Shown: positions 52,421 through 61,627, counted from the first letter of the stretch. The stretch: 63,520 bases of DNA from Acidobacteriota bacterium (GCA_039028635.1 JBCCHV010000038.1:1-63520); one strand, 5' to 3'. Program-made: numbers and translations. Notes: a model not told the origin generated them from the letters alone.

Positions 52421-53961
52421 GGGACGGCCTCCGGCTCGAGGAGCCCACGACGCAGCAGAAGGCCACCTCCGGCACCGAGGGCGAGGAGCAGCGCGACGCT
52501 CGGCAGGTAGGGCACCGGTCGGTCCTGGCGAGGCACGCTGAGGCTCCAGAAGGTCCAGGGCCGGAAGCGGTAGAAGACCTCGAACTGGCGCATCCAGGTG
52601 GGGGCCATGTGCGATGGGTTGGACCCGGCGATGAAGTAGGTGCGCAGCCTCGGGTGCGGCGTCGGCGAGAACTGCTCCGTGTCGTCGGGCACCCCTTCAG
52701 TGAGAATCTGCCAGACCTCACCCGGGCGGGCCAGCAGCGGCGAGTGCTCGAGGTAGAAGCCCTGCTGCGGCCACCAGAAGAAGGGCGGCAAGCCCCGTTC
52801 GAAGAAGTAGCGCTCGTGGACCGTGGTCAAGCCGAGGAGCTGGATGACCAGGCCGACGCCGATCAAACCGGTGGCCAGGGGTTTGCGCCAGGCGCTGTAG
52901 TCGCCGAAGGCCATCGCCAAGCCGAAGAGCGGCAGGGTGACGGCCAGGTAGCGTGGCCCCCAGCACCAGTCGCCGTGGAAGAAAGCCAGGCAGGAGGTGA
53001 AGAGAAGCTGCACCCCCATGACCGCGGCCGCGCACCAAGCGACCATCGGCCAGCGGCGTCGCAGGGCGTTCCAACCGAGCAGCGCCAGAAGGACCACCGG
53101 GCTGTACAGGAAGATGCTCTTGCCGGGACTGACCAGGAGGCCGATGAGCCCTTCGATCGGCGAGCCGAAGAGTGGCGGCTGGTTGACCCCGATGTCGAGC
53201 TTGTCGAAGTAGAACGGGGTGCCGAAGCGAATCTCGTTGTAGTAGAAGCTCCAGCCCAAGCCCATGGGGGCCGCCAGCAGGATCAGGCCGGCGATCTGCC
53301 AGCGCGGTCTCGCGGTCTCGGCGGTGGAGGCGGTCCAGGCGATCAGCGCCAGGGGGGCGATCAGGAGGGTGAAGTGGGGCTGGTAGTTGATCAGCACGGC
53401 GCCGGCGATGCAGGCGCCGGCGCCATAGGGAATGGCGTGGCTGAGGGCTCCCCGGGCGGCGCGAAAGCCGAGCCAGGCGGCGAGCAGCACCCAGAAGCCG
53501 TGCTGGACCTGATCGAGCACCGAGGTGGCGGCGGGCCACGCGATGGTGGCGAAAGAGTGGACGCCGGTCCACAGGGTCGCCTTGCGCAGGGGCACCGCCA
53601 AGTCGGTGAGGAAAATCAGCATGACGGCGGCGGTGGCGGCGCCGAAGAAGGCGGTCGTCAGGGAGAACAGAAACCGTCGCCGCTCGGCCAGGGGATCGTC
53701 GGTCAGCCCGCCGGCCCACACCAGCGGAATCGCGACCAGGGAAGGCGCCGCGTTGTAGTAGGAGTAGAGCTTGTCGTCGAGGCCCGGCACACCCCACAAC
53801 CAGGGATCCCGAATCACCGTCTCGCCGACCGAGATCAAGCTCTGGGTGACGTCGTAGCGGAACTGTCCATCGATGCTGTCGATCCGTCCCGGCGCCGTCA
53901 GAATGTAGACGGCGGCCGTCAGCAGGAAGAAGCCGAGGGCAATTTTCGCGCGTGCGGACAT
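52417..53961 (-). CDS. multi-pass membrane protein, probable GT-C glycosyltransferase
   Basis: 514 residues, about eleven membrane helices. The first outer loop, after helix 1, carries D-S-I-D-G-Q-F-R-Y-D with acidic residues, as in GT-C enzymes that use polyprenyl-phosphate sugars. A large outer C-terminal loop (~400-470) lies before the last helix and a Leu/Arg tail. It is coupled to the TTG-start methyltransferase gene. It fits the cluster's glycan role; donor and acceptor are unknown. Confidence 0.7.
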   Translation of the reverse strand: MSARAKIALGFFLLTAAVYILTAPGRIDSIDGQFRYDVTQSLISVGETVIRDPWLWGVPGLDDKLYSYYNAAPSLVAIPLVWAGGLTDDPLAERRRFLFSLTTAFFGAATAAVMLIFLTDLAVPLRKATLWTGVHSFATIAWPAATSVLDQVQHGFWVLLAAWLGFRAARGALSHAIPYGAGACIAGAVLINYQPHFTLLIAPLALIAWTASTAETARPRWQIAGLILLAAPMGLGWSFYYNEIRFGTPFYFDKLDIGVNQPPLFGSPIEGLIGLLVSPGKSIFLYSPVVLLALLGWNALRRRWPMVAWCAAAVMGVQLLFTSCLAFFHGDWCWGPRYLAVTLPLFGLAMAFGDYSAWRKPLATGLIGVGLVIQLLGLTTVHERYFFERGLPPFFWWPQQGFYLEHSPLLARPGEVWQILTEGVPDDTEQFSPTPHPRLRTYFIAGSNPSHMAPTWMRQFEVFYRFRPWTFWSLSVPRQDRPVPYLPSVALLLALGAGGGLLLRRGLLEPEAVP

Positions 53962-54090
53962 GGTGAGAAGCGGCGCGAGACTAACATGGCGCCGGCTTCT
54001 CCCCGGAGCGCGCCAGCGGGGTTGGCGAGCAGGTCGCTGAAGTCCAGGATCGCTGAGTTTCGGTCCGCAAGGGGCTCCCAGCCCAGCCTG

Positions 54091-54310
54091 CTAGCAGGCT
54101 GCTCAAAACTATCGACTCTTGGCATCGTTGGTCCTCAAGGGCTTCCGAGCCCAAGGGGCGAGGCAGCGGCAGAGCCGCTGAGGACGGGGGTGAAGGCGCA
54201 CGACATGTGCGTGCGCCTGAGGGGGACGCCTTTAGCCCCCCTGGCCGGGCGCCCCTGAAACAAACAGCAGGCGCTGGATAAGGCGCCGCGCGACTTTTTC
54301 AGCGGCCTCA
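54091..54310. repeat. MITE-like element B, copy 2 (inverted)
   Basis: The left end CTAGCAGGCTGCTCAAAA (54091-54108) and the right end CTTTTTCAGCGGCC are imperfect inverted repeats. The interior 54170-54300 is the reverse complement, nearly base for base, of 63175-63300. The right end runs into the stop codon (TCA at 54308-54310) of the SRPBCC gene. With the 36 bases before it, this fills the 346-base gap between genes. It has no coding capacity. Confidence 0.8.
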
Positions 54311-54805
54311 GGCGGCGGCGTCTCGGCCGAAGATCTCGGCCAGGGCCTGGCTGCGGAAGGCGAAGATGCGGCGCACGTCGCGGCCGACGATCAGGGGATG
54401 GGCGAGGCGCCCGAAGAGCATGCGGTAGTCCACCTGGTCGCGCACCAGGGTGCCGCCGTCGCGCTCCTCAAAGGTGTGCTGGTGGTACCACAGGCGATAC
54501 GGTCCGCGAATCTGCTCGTCGAAGAAGCGGTAGGGCGGCTCCCAGGCGGCGATGCGGGTGCGCCAGCGGATCGGCAGGCCGCGCAGCCGCAGGCGGTAGT
54601 CGATCAGGGCACCGGCCTTCATCTCGATCGGCCGCGGCGTGATCACTCGGAAGCGCAGGATGGGCGGCGTGATGCGCTCGAGGTTGTAGGCGTCGGCGTA
54701 GAACGGAAAGAGCTCGTCGAGGGAACGCGGTAGCCACTGCTCGGTGGTGAGGGTGTAGGTGCTGCCGTGACGTTCGATCTCGATCGGCGGGGCGTTGAAG
54801 GTCAT
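54308..54805 (-). CDS. SRPBCC (START-like) ligand-binding family protein
   Basis: 165 residues starting at the ATG at 54805, which overlaps the TGA of the upstream gene (ATGA). The helix-grip pattern W-L-P-R-S-L-D-E-L-F-P-F-Y-A-D-A-Y-N-L-E-R-type N-terminus, then I-D-Y-R-L-R-L-R-G-L-P and F-D-E-Q-I-R-G-P-Y-R-L-W-Y-H-Q-H-T-F, is that of the cyclase/dehydrase-like SRPBCC group found beside sugar epimerase TIGR01777 proteins. It binds a hydrophobic ligand; which one is unknown. It is co-translated with the peroxiredoxin fusion. Confidence 0.82.
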   Translation of the reverse strand: MTFNAPPIEIERHGSTYTLTTEQWLPRSLDELFPFYADAYNLERITPPILRFRVITPRPIEMKAGALIDYRLRLRGLPIRWRTRIAAWEPPYRFFDEQIRGPYRLWYHQHTFEERDGGTLVRDQVDYRMLFGRLAHPLIVGRDVRRIFAFRSQALAEIFGRDAAA

Positions 54806-55740
54806 TTCGCGGGCCTGTGTTTCTCGGTGAAAGTCAGGAGGTCGGGGCGGTCGGCGGCGGAATGGTACCGCTGCATGGCGGTGACTTGGCCGCGGTGGAC
54901 GAGGAAGGCGCCGGGCATCTGAAAGCCGTCGCCCTCGAGTCGGCCGATGCCGTGGCCGCCGAAGATGGCGGCGCGGAATCCCTGCCACCAGACGCGCCTG
55001 CCGAAGAGCTGCCCGAAGGTGCCGCGGGGCAGGCGGGCGGCGCGGTAGAAGGAGCAGTCCGGGTCGCTGATGCGCGGCAGGTCGTCGAGCTGGTAGCGAG
55101 CGAAGTGCTCGGCGGCGCGGTTGTCCGTCGATTGGTGCACCAGAACGATGGTCACGCCGCCGCCGTCGAGGGCGGCGCGGCGCTCTGCGAGGTCGGCCAG
55201 GGTCTGGCGGCAGAAGGTGCAGCCGAAGTGGCGCAGCAGCACCATCAGCACCGGCCGTTGGTGCGACAGCTCGGCGGTGGTCGGACCGTGGGAGGTGCGC
55301 GACACGGCGAGGAGCTCGTCGAGGTCGAGGGTGGCGCCGGTGCGGCGCTGGCCGTGGCGGAAGGCAGACCACAGGATGATCGCGAAGGGCGCCCACCACA
55401 CCAGGTCGTTGGTCGGCAGGGTGAGCCCGAAGGCCCAGGGCAGCTCGCCTTCGAGGGCGGCGGCGAGAAAACCGATCGGGCCGAAGATCTTGCCGAGGAA
55501 GCCGACCAAGACGATCGGCCAGTGACGGAAAGGATCGCGGGCGGCGATGCCGTAGCCGATGCCGTAGACGCCGACGATCATGCCGACGCACTGCCAGATG
55601 CCGGGGTAGAGCGGCGGCTCCATCGACAGCCACTGGAAGAGCTGCTGCGGCCACAGCACCACCCACGCGCCCCAGAGCAGGTTGTAGGCGGCGGCCAGCA
55701 GCAGGACCCGGCGCATCCATGTTGGGTTGGAAGAAGGCAT
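54802..55740 (-). CDS. membrane domain fused to AhpC/TSA-like thioredoxin-fold domain
   Basis: 312 residues from the ATG at 55740. The first ~125 residues hold four membrane helices (L-L-L-A-A-A-Y-N-L-L-W-G-A-W, P-G-I-W-Q-C-V-G-M-I-V-G-V-Y). Residues ~150-312 are a peroxiredoxin-like domain with R-H-F-G-C-T-F-C-R-Q, a C-x-x-C pair, and a late G-A-F-L-V-H-R-G strand. Such fusions may carry electrons or reduce peroxides at the membrane surface. It overlaps the SRPBCC gene by 4 bases. The upstream gap to the VWA gene is 68 bases on the same strand. Confidence 0.8.
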   Translation of the reverse strand: MPSSNPTWMRRVLLLAAAYNLLWGAWVVLWPQQLFQWLSMEPPLYPGIWQCVGMIVGVYGIGYGIAARDPFRHWPIVLVGFLGKIFGPIGFLAAALEGELPWAFGLTLPTNDLVWWAPFAIILWSAFRHGQRRTGATLDLDELLAVSRTSHGPTTAELSHQRPVLMVLLRHFGCTFCRQTLADLAERRAALDGGGVTIVLVHQSTDNRAAEHFARYQLDDLPRISDPDCSFYRAARLPRGTFGQLFGRRVWWQGFRAAIFGGHGIGRLEGDGFQMPGAFLVHRGQVTAMQRYHSAADRPDLLTFTEKHRPAK

Positions 55741-55808
55741 GACTTGGCGGGCGTCCTTCGGGAGGCCCTCGTCAGCTGTCTTCGTCGGCCTGCGGCGATT
55801 GGATGTCT

Positions 55809-58337
55809 TTAGGGGTAGTACCCCTGAATCGTCTTGGCCTCGAGGCCGCGCGGCGTCACCTTCAGCTCGACGCTGCGGAAGTCGCGGCTGTCGCTGGTGT
55901 TGTTGGACTGATAGGCGATCAGGTACTTCGAGCGCAGCTCCTGCTGGATGATGTCGTAGACCCCTTCGAGCTCGCTGATGTCCGAGATCAGGAAGCTCTG
56001 GCCGCCGGTCGCCTGGGAGAGCTTGACCAGCTTCTTGTGGGCGGCGTCGTCGCGCAGGGCGATGGTGTAGATGGTGACGCCAGCGCGGCGGGTGAAGTCG
56101 AGGGTGTCCTCGAAGGAGAAGCGGCTGGCCTCGTCCTTGCCGTCGGAGAACACCAGCAGGGCGCGCTGGCCGCGGATGCCGTTGAAGTAGTAGAGGCTGA
56201 AGATGACGCTGTCGTAAAGCGCCGTGCCGCGCTCCGCCTTGAGGCCGGCCAAGCCGCCGGCGAGGTTGTTGACGTCGTTCGAGAACTTGACCCGCAGCTC
56301 GGGGCGGTCGTTGAAGGTGATGAAGGCGGCGCGGTCCTTGGGCTGGATGGCCTGCTCGAAGAAGCCGAGGGCGGCACCCTTGGCGTCTTCCAGGCTCTCG
56401 TCCATGGACTGCGAGATGTCGAGCAGCAGGGTGGCGTGAATCGGCAGGTTCTCGACCTTCTCGAAGCGCGCGATCTGCTGCGCCTGGCCGTCCTCGGTGA
56501 CGCTGAACTGCTCCTGGGTGAGGCCTTCGACGGGTCGGCCGTTGCGGTCGAGGACGGTGGTGTAGAGCTCGACGAACTGGACGTCGATCTCCTCCAGGTA
56601 CTCGGGAGCGTTGACGAACACCAGATCCTCGGTGGAGTTGCCGTCGGGGAGGAAGGCGACGGCCCGCACGTAGGCCAGGGCCTCGCTCTCGGGGAGCACG
56701 ATGTTGACCTCGAAGGGCTCCTGGTAGAGGGTCGCGAGGCGGGTCTCGTTGAGGAAGAACTCGACCCGCTCGGCCTCCAGGCCTTCGGGGATCGAGATCG
56801 CCGCGATGGCACGCAGGCTCTGGCTGTAGGTCTTGCCCTTGCGCGGCTCCACCAGGTCGACGGCGAAGCGATTGTCGTTGGCGTTGATCAGGATCTCGTC
56901 GCGCGCCAGCTCTTCGCCGTTGTCGTCGAGGCCCATGGCCACCAGGGTGCGCGAGCGCGGCAGCTGGCCGAGGTCGAGGTCGACGCTGAAGGGCGGACGC
57001 TTCTTGGTCAGCACCACCTGGCCGTCGAGGGCGAAGGAGACGGCGGCGAAGGTGTCGCCGGTGGCGAGGGTGTCGAAGCGCACGTAGCCGGTGACCAGGT
57101 CGCCCTGCGGCGGCACCAGCTTCAAGGTGGTCTCGCCGGCGGCGATGGCGGCGTTGGCCTCGGCCAGCAGGCGGGCGGTCTCGGGATCGCTCGGCGGTGG
57201 CGGCGGCAGGCCCTTCTCGATGCGCGGCACCGTCAACGGTTGGTCGGTGCGGAAGAAGCGCTTGCCGTTGACGTCCTCGAGCTTGAGGATCATGCGGTAC
57301 TCGCCGGGCCGCAGAAAGCGCTCGAGGACGATCGGGATGTTCTCCGTCGCCACCTCGCCGACCGGGAAGTCGAACTTGTAGCGGAAGTTGTCGAAGAGTT
57401 GCTCCCCCTGCAGCACCTCGCCGGTGACCAGGAAGTTGTAGGAGCGGTAGTCGGCGAGCTCCGAGGTGCCGGCGTCCTGGCGGGCGATGGTCATCGCCGC
57501 CTGCACCGCGGTGCGACTCTGGCGCCGGCCGGGGTAGGCGAAATCGAGCTTCACCGGAAGGGTCTCGGCGCCTTCCGGAACGTCCGTCGAGTAAGTGTTG
57601 AAGGTGGCGATCCACTCGTCGCTCGGACCGGTGGAGTCGACGGTCATCTTGGCGACCAGCTGCTCGAAGCCGATCGGGTCGTTGAGGGCGAAGCCGATGG
57701 CGGCGACCAGGGCCTCGCCGTCGCGACACTTGTTGGCGATGTCCTGCAGGCCGCGAATGTCGCCACCGGAAACGGAGATGGTGTCGAGGAGGGCGCCGAT
57801 GCCGTCGAAGCGGCCGCGCCAGAGGCGATAGCGGCTGATGCCGCCGGGGCGGTAGAAGATCAGGAAGGCGCGGCGCCGGATCTGCTCGGTGGTGTCGTAG
57901 AACCAAACCTCGATCGGGTTGAGGCCCGAGCAGCGGAACTCGAGAAAGCTGTGCGGGAAGCCGTTCAGCAGCAGGAAGCGGGCACGGTCCTCGTTGAGAT
58001 CCGCGTAGCGGCTCTTGGCTTCCTCGAGGCGTCTCTCCCAGTTTTCCTTGTACTCGTTGCGAGCGGTGTCCGGGAAGCGGTCGCGAATGCGCCAGAAGCG
58101 CACGATGAAAGCGTCCCGCTGGTAGTCCTTCTCGATCTCGAGAAAGGCGCCGACCTCGTCGTCGGTGATGATCAGCTCGACCTCGCGCATCCAGGCGCGG
58201 TACTTCTCCGGCAGTTGCTCGATCGTCGCCCGGGTCGTCTTGCGGTACTCCCCTTCGCTGTTCTTGTAGGTTTGCTTGGCGGCCACCGGCAGGGCGGCGA
58301 ACAAAGCGAGGAGGATTCCGCAGGTCAGGTATCGCAT
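55809..58337 (-). CDS. GWxTD and von Willebrand factor A domain exported protein
   Basis: 842 residues from the ATG at 58337 (MRYLTCGILLALFAALPVAA, a signal peptide), with GGGAGAA upstream. Residues ~25-190 match the GWxTD-type N-terminal region (W-M-R-E-V-E-L-I-I-T-D-D-E, R-D-A-F-I-V-R-F-W, E-V-W-F-Y). A middle region of beta-sandwich type follows. Residues ~600-800 are a VWA domain with the metal-site motif D-I-S-Q-S-M and a later D-G-K-D-E. Proteins of this build are typical of Acidobacteriota and bind partners outside the cell. The role is unknown. Confidence 0.88.
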   Translation of the reverse strand: MRYLTCGILLALFAALPVAAKQTYKNSEGEYRKTTRATIEQLPEKYRAWMREVELIITDDEVGAFLEIEKDYQRDAFIVRFWRIRDRFPDTARNEYKENWERRLEEAKSRYADLNEDRARFLLLNGFPHSFLEFRCSGLNPIEVWFYDTTEQIRRRAFLIFYRPGGISRYRLWRGRFDGIGALLDTISVSGGDIRGLQDIANKCRDGEALVAAIGFALNDPIGFEQLVAKMTVDSTGPSDEWIATFNTYSTDVPEGAETLPVKLDFAYPGRRQSRTAVQAAMTIARQDAGTSELADYRSYNFLVTGEVLQGEQLFDNFRYKFDFPVGEVATENIPIVLERFLRPGEYRMILKLEDVNGKRFFRTDQPLTVPRIEKGLPPPPPSDPETARLLAEANAAIAAGETTLKLVPPQGDLVTGYVRFDTLATGDTFAAVSFALDGQVVLTKKRPPFSVDLDLGQLPRSRTLVAMGLDDNGEELARDEILINANDNRFAVDLVEPRKGKTYSQSLRAIAAISIPEGLEAERVEFFLNETRLATLYQEPFEVNIVLPESEALAYVRAVAFLPDGNSTEDLVFVNAPEYLEEIDVQFVELYTTVLDRNGRPVEGLTQEQFSVTEDGQAQQIARFEKVENLPIHATLLLDISQSMDESLEDAKGAALGFFEQAIQPKDRAAFITFNDRPELRVKFSNDVNNLAGGLAGLKAERGTALYDSVIFSLYYFNGIRGQRALLVFSDGKDEASRFSFEDTLDFTRRAGVTIYTIALRDDAAHKKLVKLSQATGGQSFLISDISELEGVYDIIQQELRSKYLIAYQSNNTSDSRDFRSVELKVTPRGLEAKTIQGYYP

Positions 58338-58363
58338 GATGTGTTCTCCCAGCAGGTTGCGAA

Positions 58364-58401
58364 GGGCATCATATGCCCGTCGAGCTCCCGACCTATAGAA
58401 T
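58364..58401 (+). promoter_or_regulatory. palindrome and -10-like box between VWA and cysteine desulfurase genes
   Basis: GGGCAT-CAT-ATGCCC (58364-58378) is an inverted repeat in the 73-base gap between the divergent genes. TAGAAT (58396-58401) could be the -10 box for the desulfurase gene, placing its start only about 3 bases before the ATG at 58411. I see no clear -35. Confidence 0.4.
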
Positions 58402-58410
58402 ACGGCTCCC

Positions 58411-59583
58411 ATGAGCGCCGAGTTCGTCTATCTCGACCACAACGCCACCACACCCCTCGATCCGATCGTGTTCGAGGCGATGGTGCCCTGGCTGCGCGAT
58501 CAGCACGGTAATCCGTCGTCCGTGCACCACTGGGGCCGGCAGGCTCGCGAGGCGGTCGAAGAGGCTCGCGAGCGGGTCGCCGACCTGCTCGGAGTGCCGG
58601 CCCTCGAGGTGGTCTTCACGGCCTCCGGCACGGAAGCCAACAACGGTGTCATCTTCGGCCTGGCGGCGGCTGCCGGCAATCGCGGACGGTTGGTGATCTC
58701 GGCTCTCGAGCATCCCTCCGTCAAGGCTGCCGCGGACCGCCTCGAAAGCGAGGGCATGGAGGTGGTGCGGGTCCCGCCGTCGGCGGACGGCGTGGTGCTG
58801 GCCTCCGAGGTGGTGGCCGCCCTCGATGACGAAACCCGTCTAGTCTGCCTGATGCTGGCCCACAACGAGGTCGGCACCCTGCAGCCGGTGGCGGAGGTGG
58901 CGGCGGTGTGCCGCGACCGCGGCATTCCGGTGCTCTGCGACGCGGTGCAGGCGGTGGGCAAGATTCCGGTTCACCCGCAGGATCTGGGGATCGATTTCCT
59001 GACCCTCGGCGGCCACAAGTTCCACGGGCCGCTGGGCGCCGCGGCGTTGTGGATTCGCGATGGCGTGGAGGTGCCGCCCTACCTGGTAGGCGGCGGCCAG
59101 GAGCGCCATCGCCGCGCCAGCACGCCCAATGTTCCGGCCTTGGTCGGGTTGGGGGCGGCGGCGGCGCGGGCGGCGGCGGGGGTCGAAGAGCGCTACAACC
59201 ATCTCGCCAGCCTGCGCGATCGCTTCGAGGCCGGCCTGCAGGCCATCGCCGACAGCGTCGTCCACTGTGGCGACTCGCCGCGTCTTCCCAACACCTCGAG
59301 CGTCGCCTTCGCCGGCGTCGAGGGCCAGGCTTTGATGATCCGTCTCGATCTCGCCGGCTTCGCCGTTTCGACCGGATCGGCTTGCTCCTCCGGCGTGGTG
59401 GAACCCAGTCGAGCGCTGCTGGCGATGGGGATCTCGCCGGAGCTCGCCCTGTCGACCCTGCGGGTGAGCTTCGGAGTGCCCAACACCGTCGAAGAGGTTG
59501 ATCGTTTTCTCGCCACCCTGGGGGCGGTCGTCGGCGACCTGCGCCAGGCGGAAACGGCGGTGCGCTCCGGGAGGCGGCGATGA
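58411..59583 (+). CDS. cysteine desulfurase (NifS/IscS family)
   Basis: 390 residues, pyridoxal-phosphate enzyme that takes sulfur from cysteine. The cofactor Lys is in L-G-G-H-K-F-H-G-P near residue 205, the catalytic Cys in S-T-G-S-A-C-S-S-G near residue 328, and Y-L-D-H-N-A-T-T-P opens the protein as in IscS. It overlaps mnmA by 4 bases (ATGA), so its sulfur most likely goes to tRNA thiolation, as well as possibly Fe-S clusters. No iscU or iscA gene is near. Confidence 0.93.
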   Translation: MSAEFVYLDHNATTPLDPIVFEAMVPWLRDQHGNPSSVHHWGRQAREAVEEARERVADLLGVPALEVVFTASGTEANNGVIFGLAAAAGNRGRLVISALEHPSVKAAADRLESEGMEVVRVPPSADGVVLASEVVAALDDETRLVCLMLAHNEVGTLQPVAEVAAVCRDRGIPVLCDAVQAVGKIPVHPQDLGIDFLTLGGHKFHGPLGAAALWIRDGVEVPPYLVGGGQERHRRASTPNVPALVGLGAAAARAAAGVEERYNHLASLRDRFEAGLQAIADSVVHCGDSPRLPNTSSVAFAGVEGQALMIRLDLAGFAVSTGSACSSGVVEPSRALLAMGISPELALSTLRVSFGVPNTVEEVDRFLATLGAVVGDLRQAETAVRSGRRR

Positions 59584-60782
59584 GCGCGCTGACCGCCGTC
59601 GCCATGAGTGGCGGCCTCGATTCGTCGGTGGCGGCCTTGTTGCTGGCGCGTCGCCAGCAGCCGGTGGTCGGCCTCTCGATGCTGCTGTGGGACGAGTCGG
59701 ACAAGCCGAGTCGCAATGGTCGCTGCTGCGGCGCCCTCGACCTCGGCGATGCGCGGCGGGTGGCCGAGCAGGTGGGGATTCCCCACTACACCTTGCGCAT
59801 GGACGACGAGTTCCGCGAGAACGTCGTCGACCCGTTCGTCGACGACTACCTCGCCGGGCGCACGCCGAGCCCTTGCGTGAGCTGCAACACCTGGGTCAAG
59901 TTCGACCTGCTCTTGGCCCGGGCGCGCACCTTCGGTGCCGGCCGCGTCGCCACCGGCCACTATGCGCGCATCGTTGACGGTCCCGAAGGGCGTGAGCTTC
60001 ATCGCGCCGTGGATCCGGCGAAGGATCAAAGCTACTTTCTCTTCGAGCTCGATCAGGCGCAGCTCGCCGCTTCCGAGTTCCCTCTTGGTGAGCTGCAGAA
60101 GGACGCGGTGCGCGAGCTCGCCCGCGAGGCGCGGCTGGTGGTGGCGGACAAGGGCGAGAGCATGGAGATCTGCTTCGTCTCCGGCACGATCCGCGACTTC
60201 GTCGAGAGCGAGCTCGAGGGCCGCAAGGCGCGAGTGGAGGGAGGCGAGAGGCGCTCGTTGCTGCCCATCGTCTCCGCCGGCGAGCCGGCGACGCTGGTGG
60301 ATCGTGAAGGTCAGGTGCTCGGTCAGGGAGAGCCCTACTACCGCTACACCGTCGGTCAGCGGCGGGGTCTCGGCATCGCCGCCGATCGCCGGCTCTACGT
60401 CGTCGAGATCGATGCGGCGCGCAACCGGGTAGTGGTGGGGGATGACGCCGAGCTGCTGGCCGGCGGCCTCGAAGGCGAGCGCCTGCACTGGATCACGCCG
60501 CCGGCGGACGGCCGGGCGGCGGTCGAGGCGACGGTCCGGATTCGCTCGCGCCATGGCGGCGTTGCGGCGCGCATCGAGCCGCTCGAAGACGGTCGGGCGC
60601 GGGTCGAGTTCGCCGAGCCTCAGCGCGGCGTCGCTCCCGGCCAGGCGGCGGTCTTCTATCGCGGCTCGCAGGTTCTCGGCGGCTGCTGGATCCAGTCCGC
60701 GGTGCCGACTCGGCGGCAGCTAGGAATCCCGGAACAGGCTGTCGAGGAGCTGCAGGCCCAGCCCGCTGGCCACGAAGCGTAG
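59580..60782 (+). CDS. mnmA: tRNA-specific 2-thiouridylase MnmA
   Basis: 400 residues. It puts sulfur on C2 of uridine 34 in Glu, Gln and Lys tRNAs using ATP. The PP-loop M-S-G-G-L-D-S-S-V is at residues ~9-17; the two catalytic Cys are C in P-C-V-S-C-N near 101 and C in M-E-I-C-F-V near 199; G-Q-R-R-G-L-G and the C-terminal beta barrel are present. It is the second gene of the desulfurase operon, with ATGA overlap. Its last 63 bases overlap the 3' end of the convergent gene at 60720. Confidence 0.95.
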   Translation: MSALTAVAMSGGLDSSVAALLLARRQQPVVGLSMLLWDESDKPSRNGRCCGALDLGDARRVAEQVGIPHYTLRMDDEFRENVVDPFVDDYLAGRTPSPCVSCNTWVKFDLLLARARTFGAGRVATGHYARIVDGPEGRELHRAVDPAKDQSYFLFELDQAQLAASEFPLGELQKDAVRELAREARLVVADKGESMEICFVSGTIRDFVESELEGRKARVEGGERRSLLPIVSAGEPATLVDREGQVLGQGEPYYRYTVGQRRGLGIAADRRLYVVEIDAARNRVVVGDDAELLAGGLEGERLHWITPPADGRAAVEATVRIRSRHGGVAARIEPLEDGRARVEFAEPQRGVAPGQAAVFYRGSQVLGGCWIQSAVPTRRQLGIPEQAVEELQAQPAGHEA

Positions 60783-61625
60783 CTTGCGGTTGGCGTTGAG
60801 CTGGGCCAGCCAGTCGAAGCGACCGGTGTCGGCCAGCAGAACGAGCTGGCCGGTGCGCGGCGACCGGGCTCCGAAGAGTAGGCGAATGCCGTCGTAGTAG
60901 CTCGCGGTCAGCTCATTCTGCTGCAAATCCACATCGGGTAGTGCCTGCCGGACGACGGTGGCGACGCGCTCACCGAGAGTCTCCTGTCCGTTGGCGACGA
61001 GGAGCTGCGCCTGGCGATCTTCGAAGCGGCAGCCGAGCTCGGTGCTGGCGTGGTCGAACAGGCGGTCGAAGACCTGGGCGTGCTCGACGAAGGCGCGGGT
61101 TTCGAAGCCATCCTCGGGTAGCCCTCGGCCACCCTGGGCGAGCACGAAAAGGCGAAAGTGTTGCGAGTAGCCCGGTTCGTCCGGCAGCGCCTGGGCCCGC
61201 AAGGTCTGGTGGCTGCAGCACAGGCGGACTCGTTGCTGTGGCTCGAGGCGCAGGCGCCGGGCGCATTCGACCGCCAGGACATTGGTCGGGTCGGAAACCA
61301 CCTCGGTGCCGCGCTGGGCCGTGAGGGTGCGGTCCTGCGAAGTCGGGGCGACAACGGAGCACACCCCCAGCGGAGCGACCGGCGACAGCTGCAGGGCCGA
61401 GAACTCCGGTGCCGCTGCCAGCGCCAGGCCGTCGAGGCGGTGCAGAACGCGCTGGTCGTGCGCGCTGGGGGCGACAAACGGGTCCTGCGCCCACTGCCGC
61501 ATCAGGTCGGCCGGCTGACGGCTCGCCGCCTGGCGCCGGGCGACCTCCAGGAAGAATGGACGGATCGCGCTCGGCGGCGCGCCGAGGAGGGTTTCGGTCG
61601 AGGGCCAGCGCTTCCGGACCGACAC
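60720..61625 (-). CDS. hypothetical protein downstream of rsmI
   Basis: 301 residues from a GTG at 61625, two bases after the rsmI stop, so the two genes form an operon. It has no signal peptide. The segment A-P-L-G-V-C-S-V-V-A-P-T-S-Q-D, then R-L-C-C-S-H-Q-T-L-R, is unusual, but I cannot place it in a family; a distant link to class II synthetase-like folds (HisZ type) crossed my mind without support. Its 3' end overlaps mnmA by 63 bases, tail to tail. The function is unknown. Confidence 0.6.
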   Translation of the reverse strand: MSVRKRWPSTETLLGAPPSAIRPFFLEVARRQAASRQPADLMRQWAQDPFVAPSAHDQRVLHRLDGLALAAAPEFSALQLSPVAPLGVCSVVAPTSQDRTLTAQRGTEVVSDPTNVLAVECARRLRLEPQQRVRLCCSHQTLRAQALPDEPGYSQHFRLFVLAQGGRGLPEDGFETRAFVEHAQVFDRLFDHASTELGCRFEDRQAQLLVANGQETLGERVATVVRQALPDVDLQQNELTASYYDGIRLLFGARSPRTGQLVLLADTGRFDWLAQLNANRKLRFVASGLGLQLLDSLFRDS

Positions 61626-61627
61626 GG

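Noticed and set aside
55803-58511. A 902-codon open frame antisense to the VWA gene
   Set aside because: It mirrors the sense gene's codon bias, is Glu/Val/Leu/Gln-rich without any motif, and conflicts with the clear signal peptide and VWA domain on the other strand.
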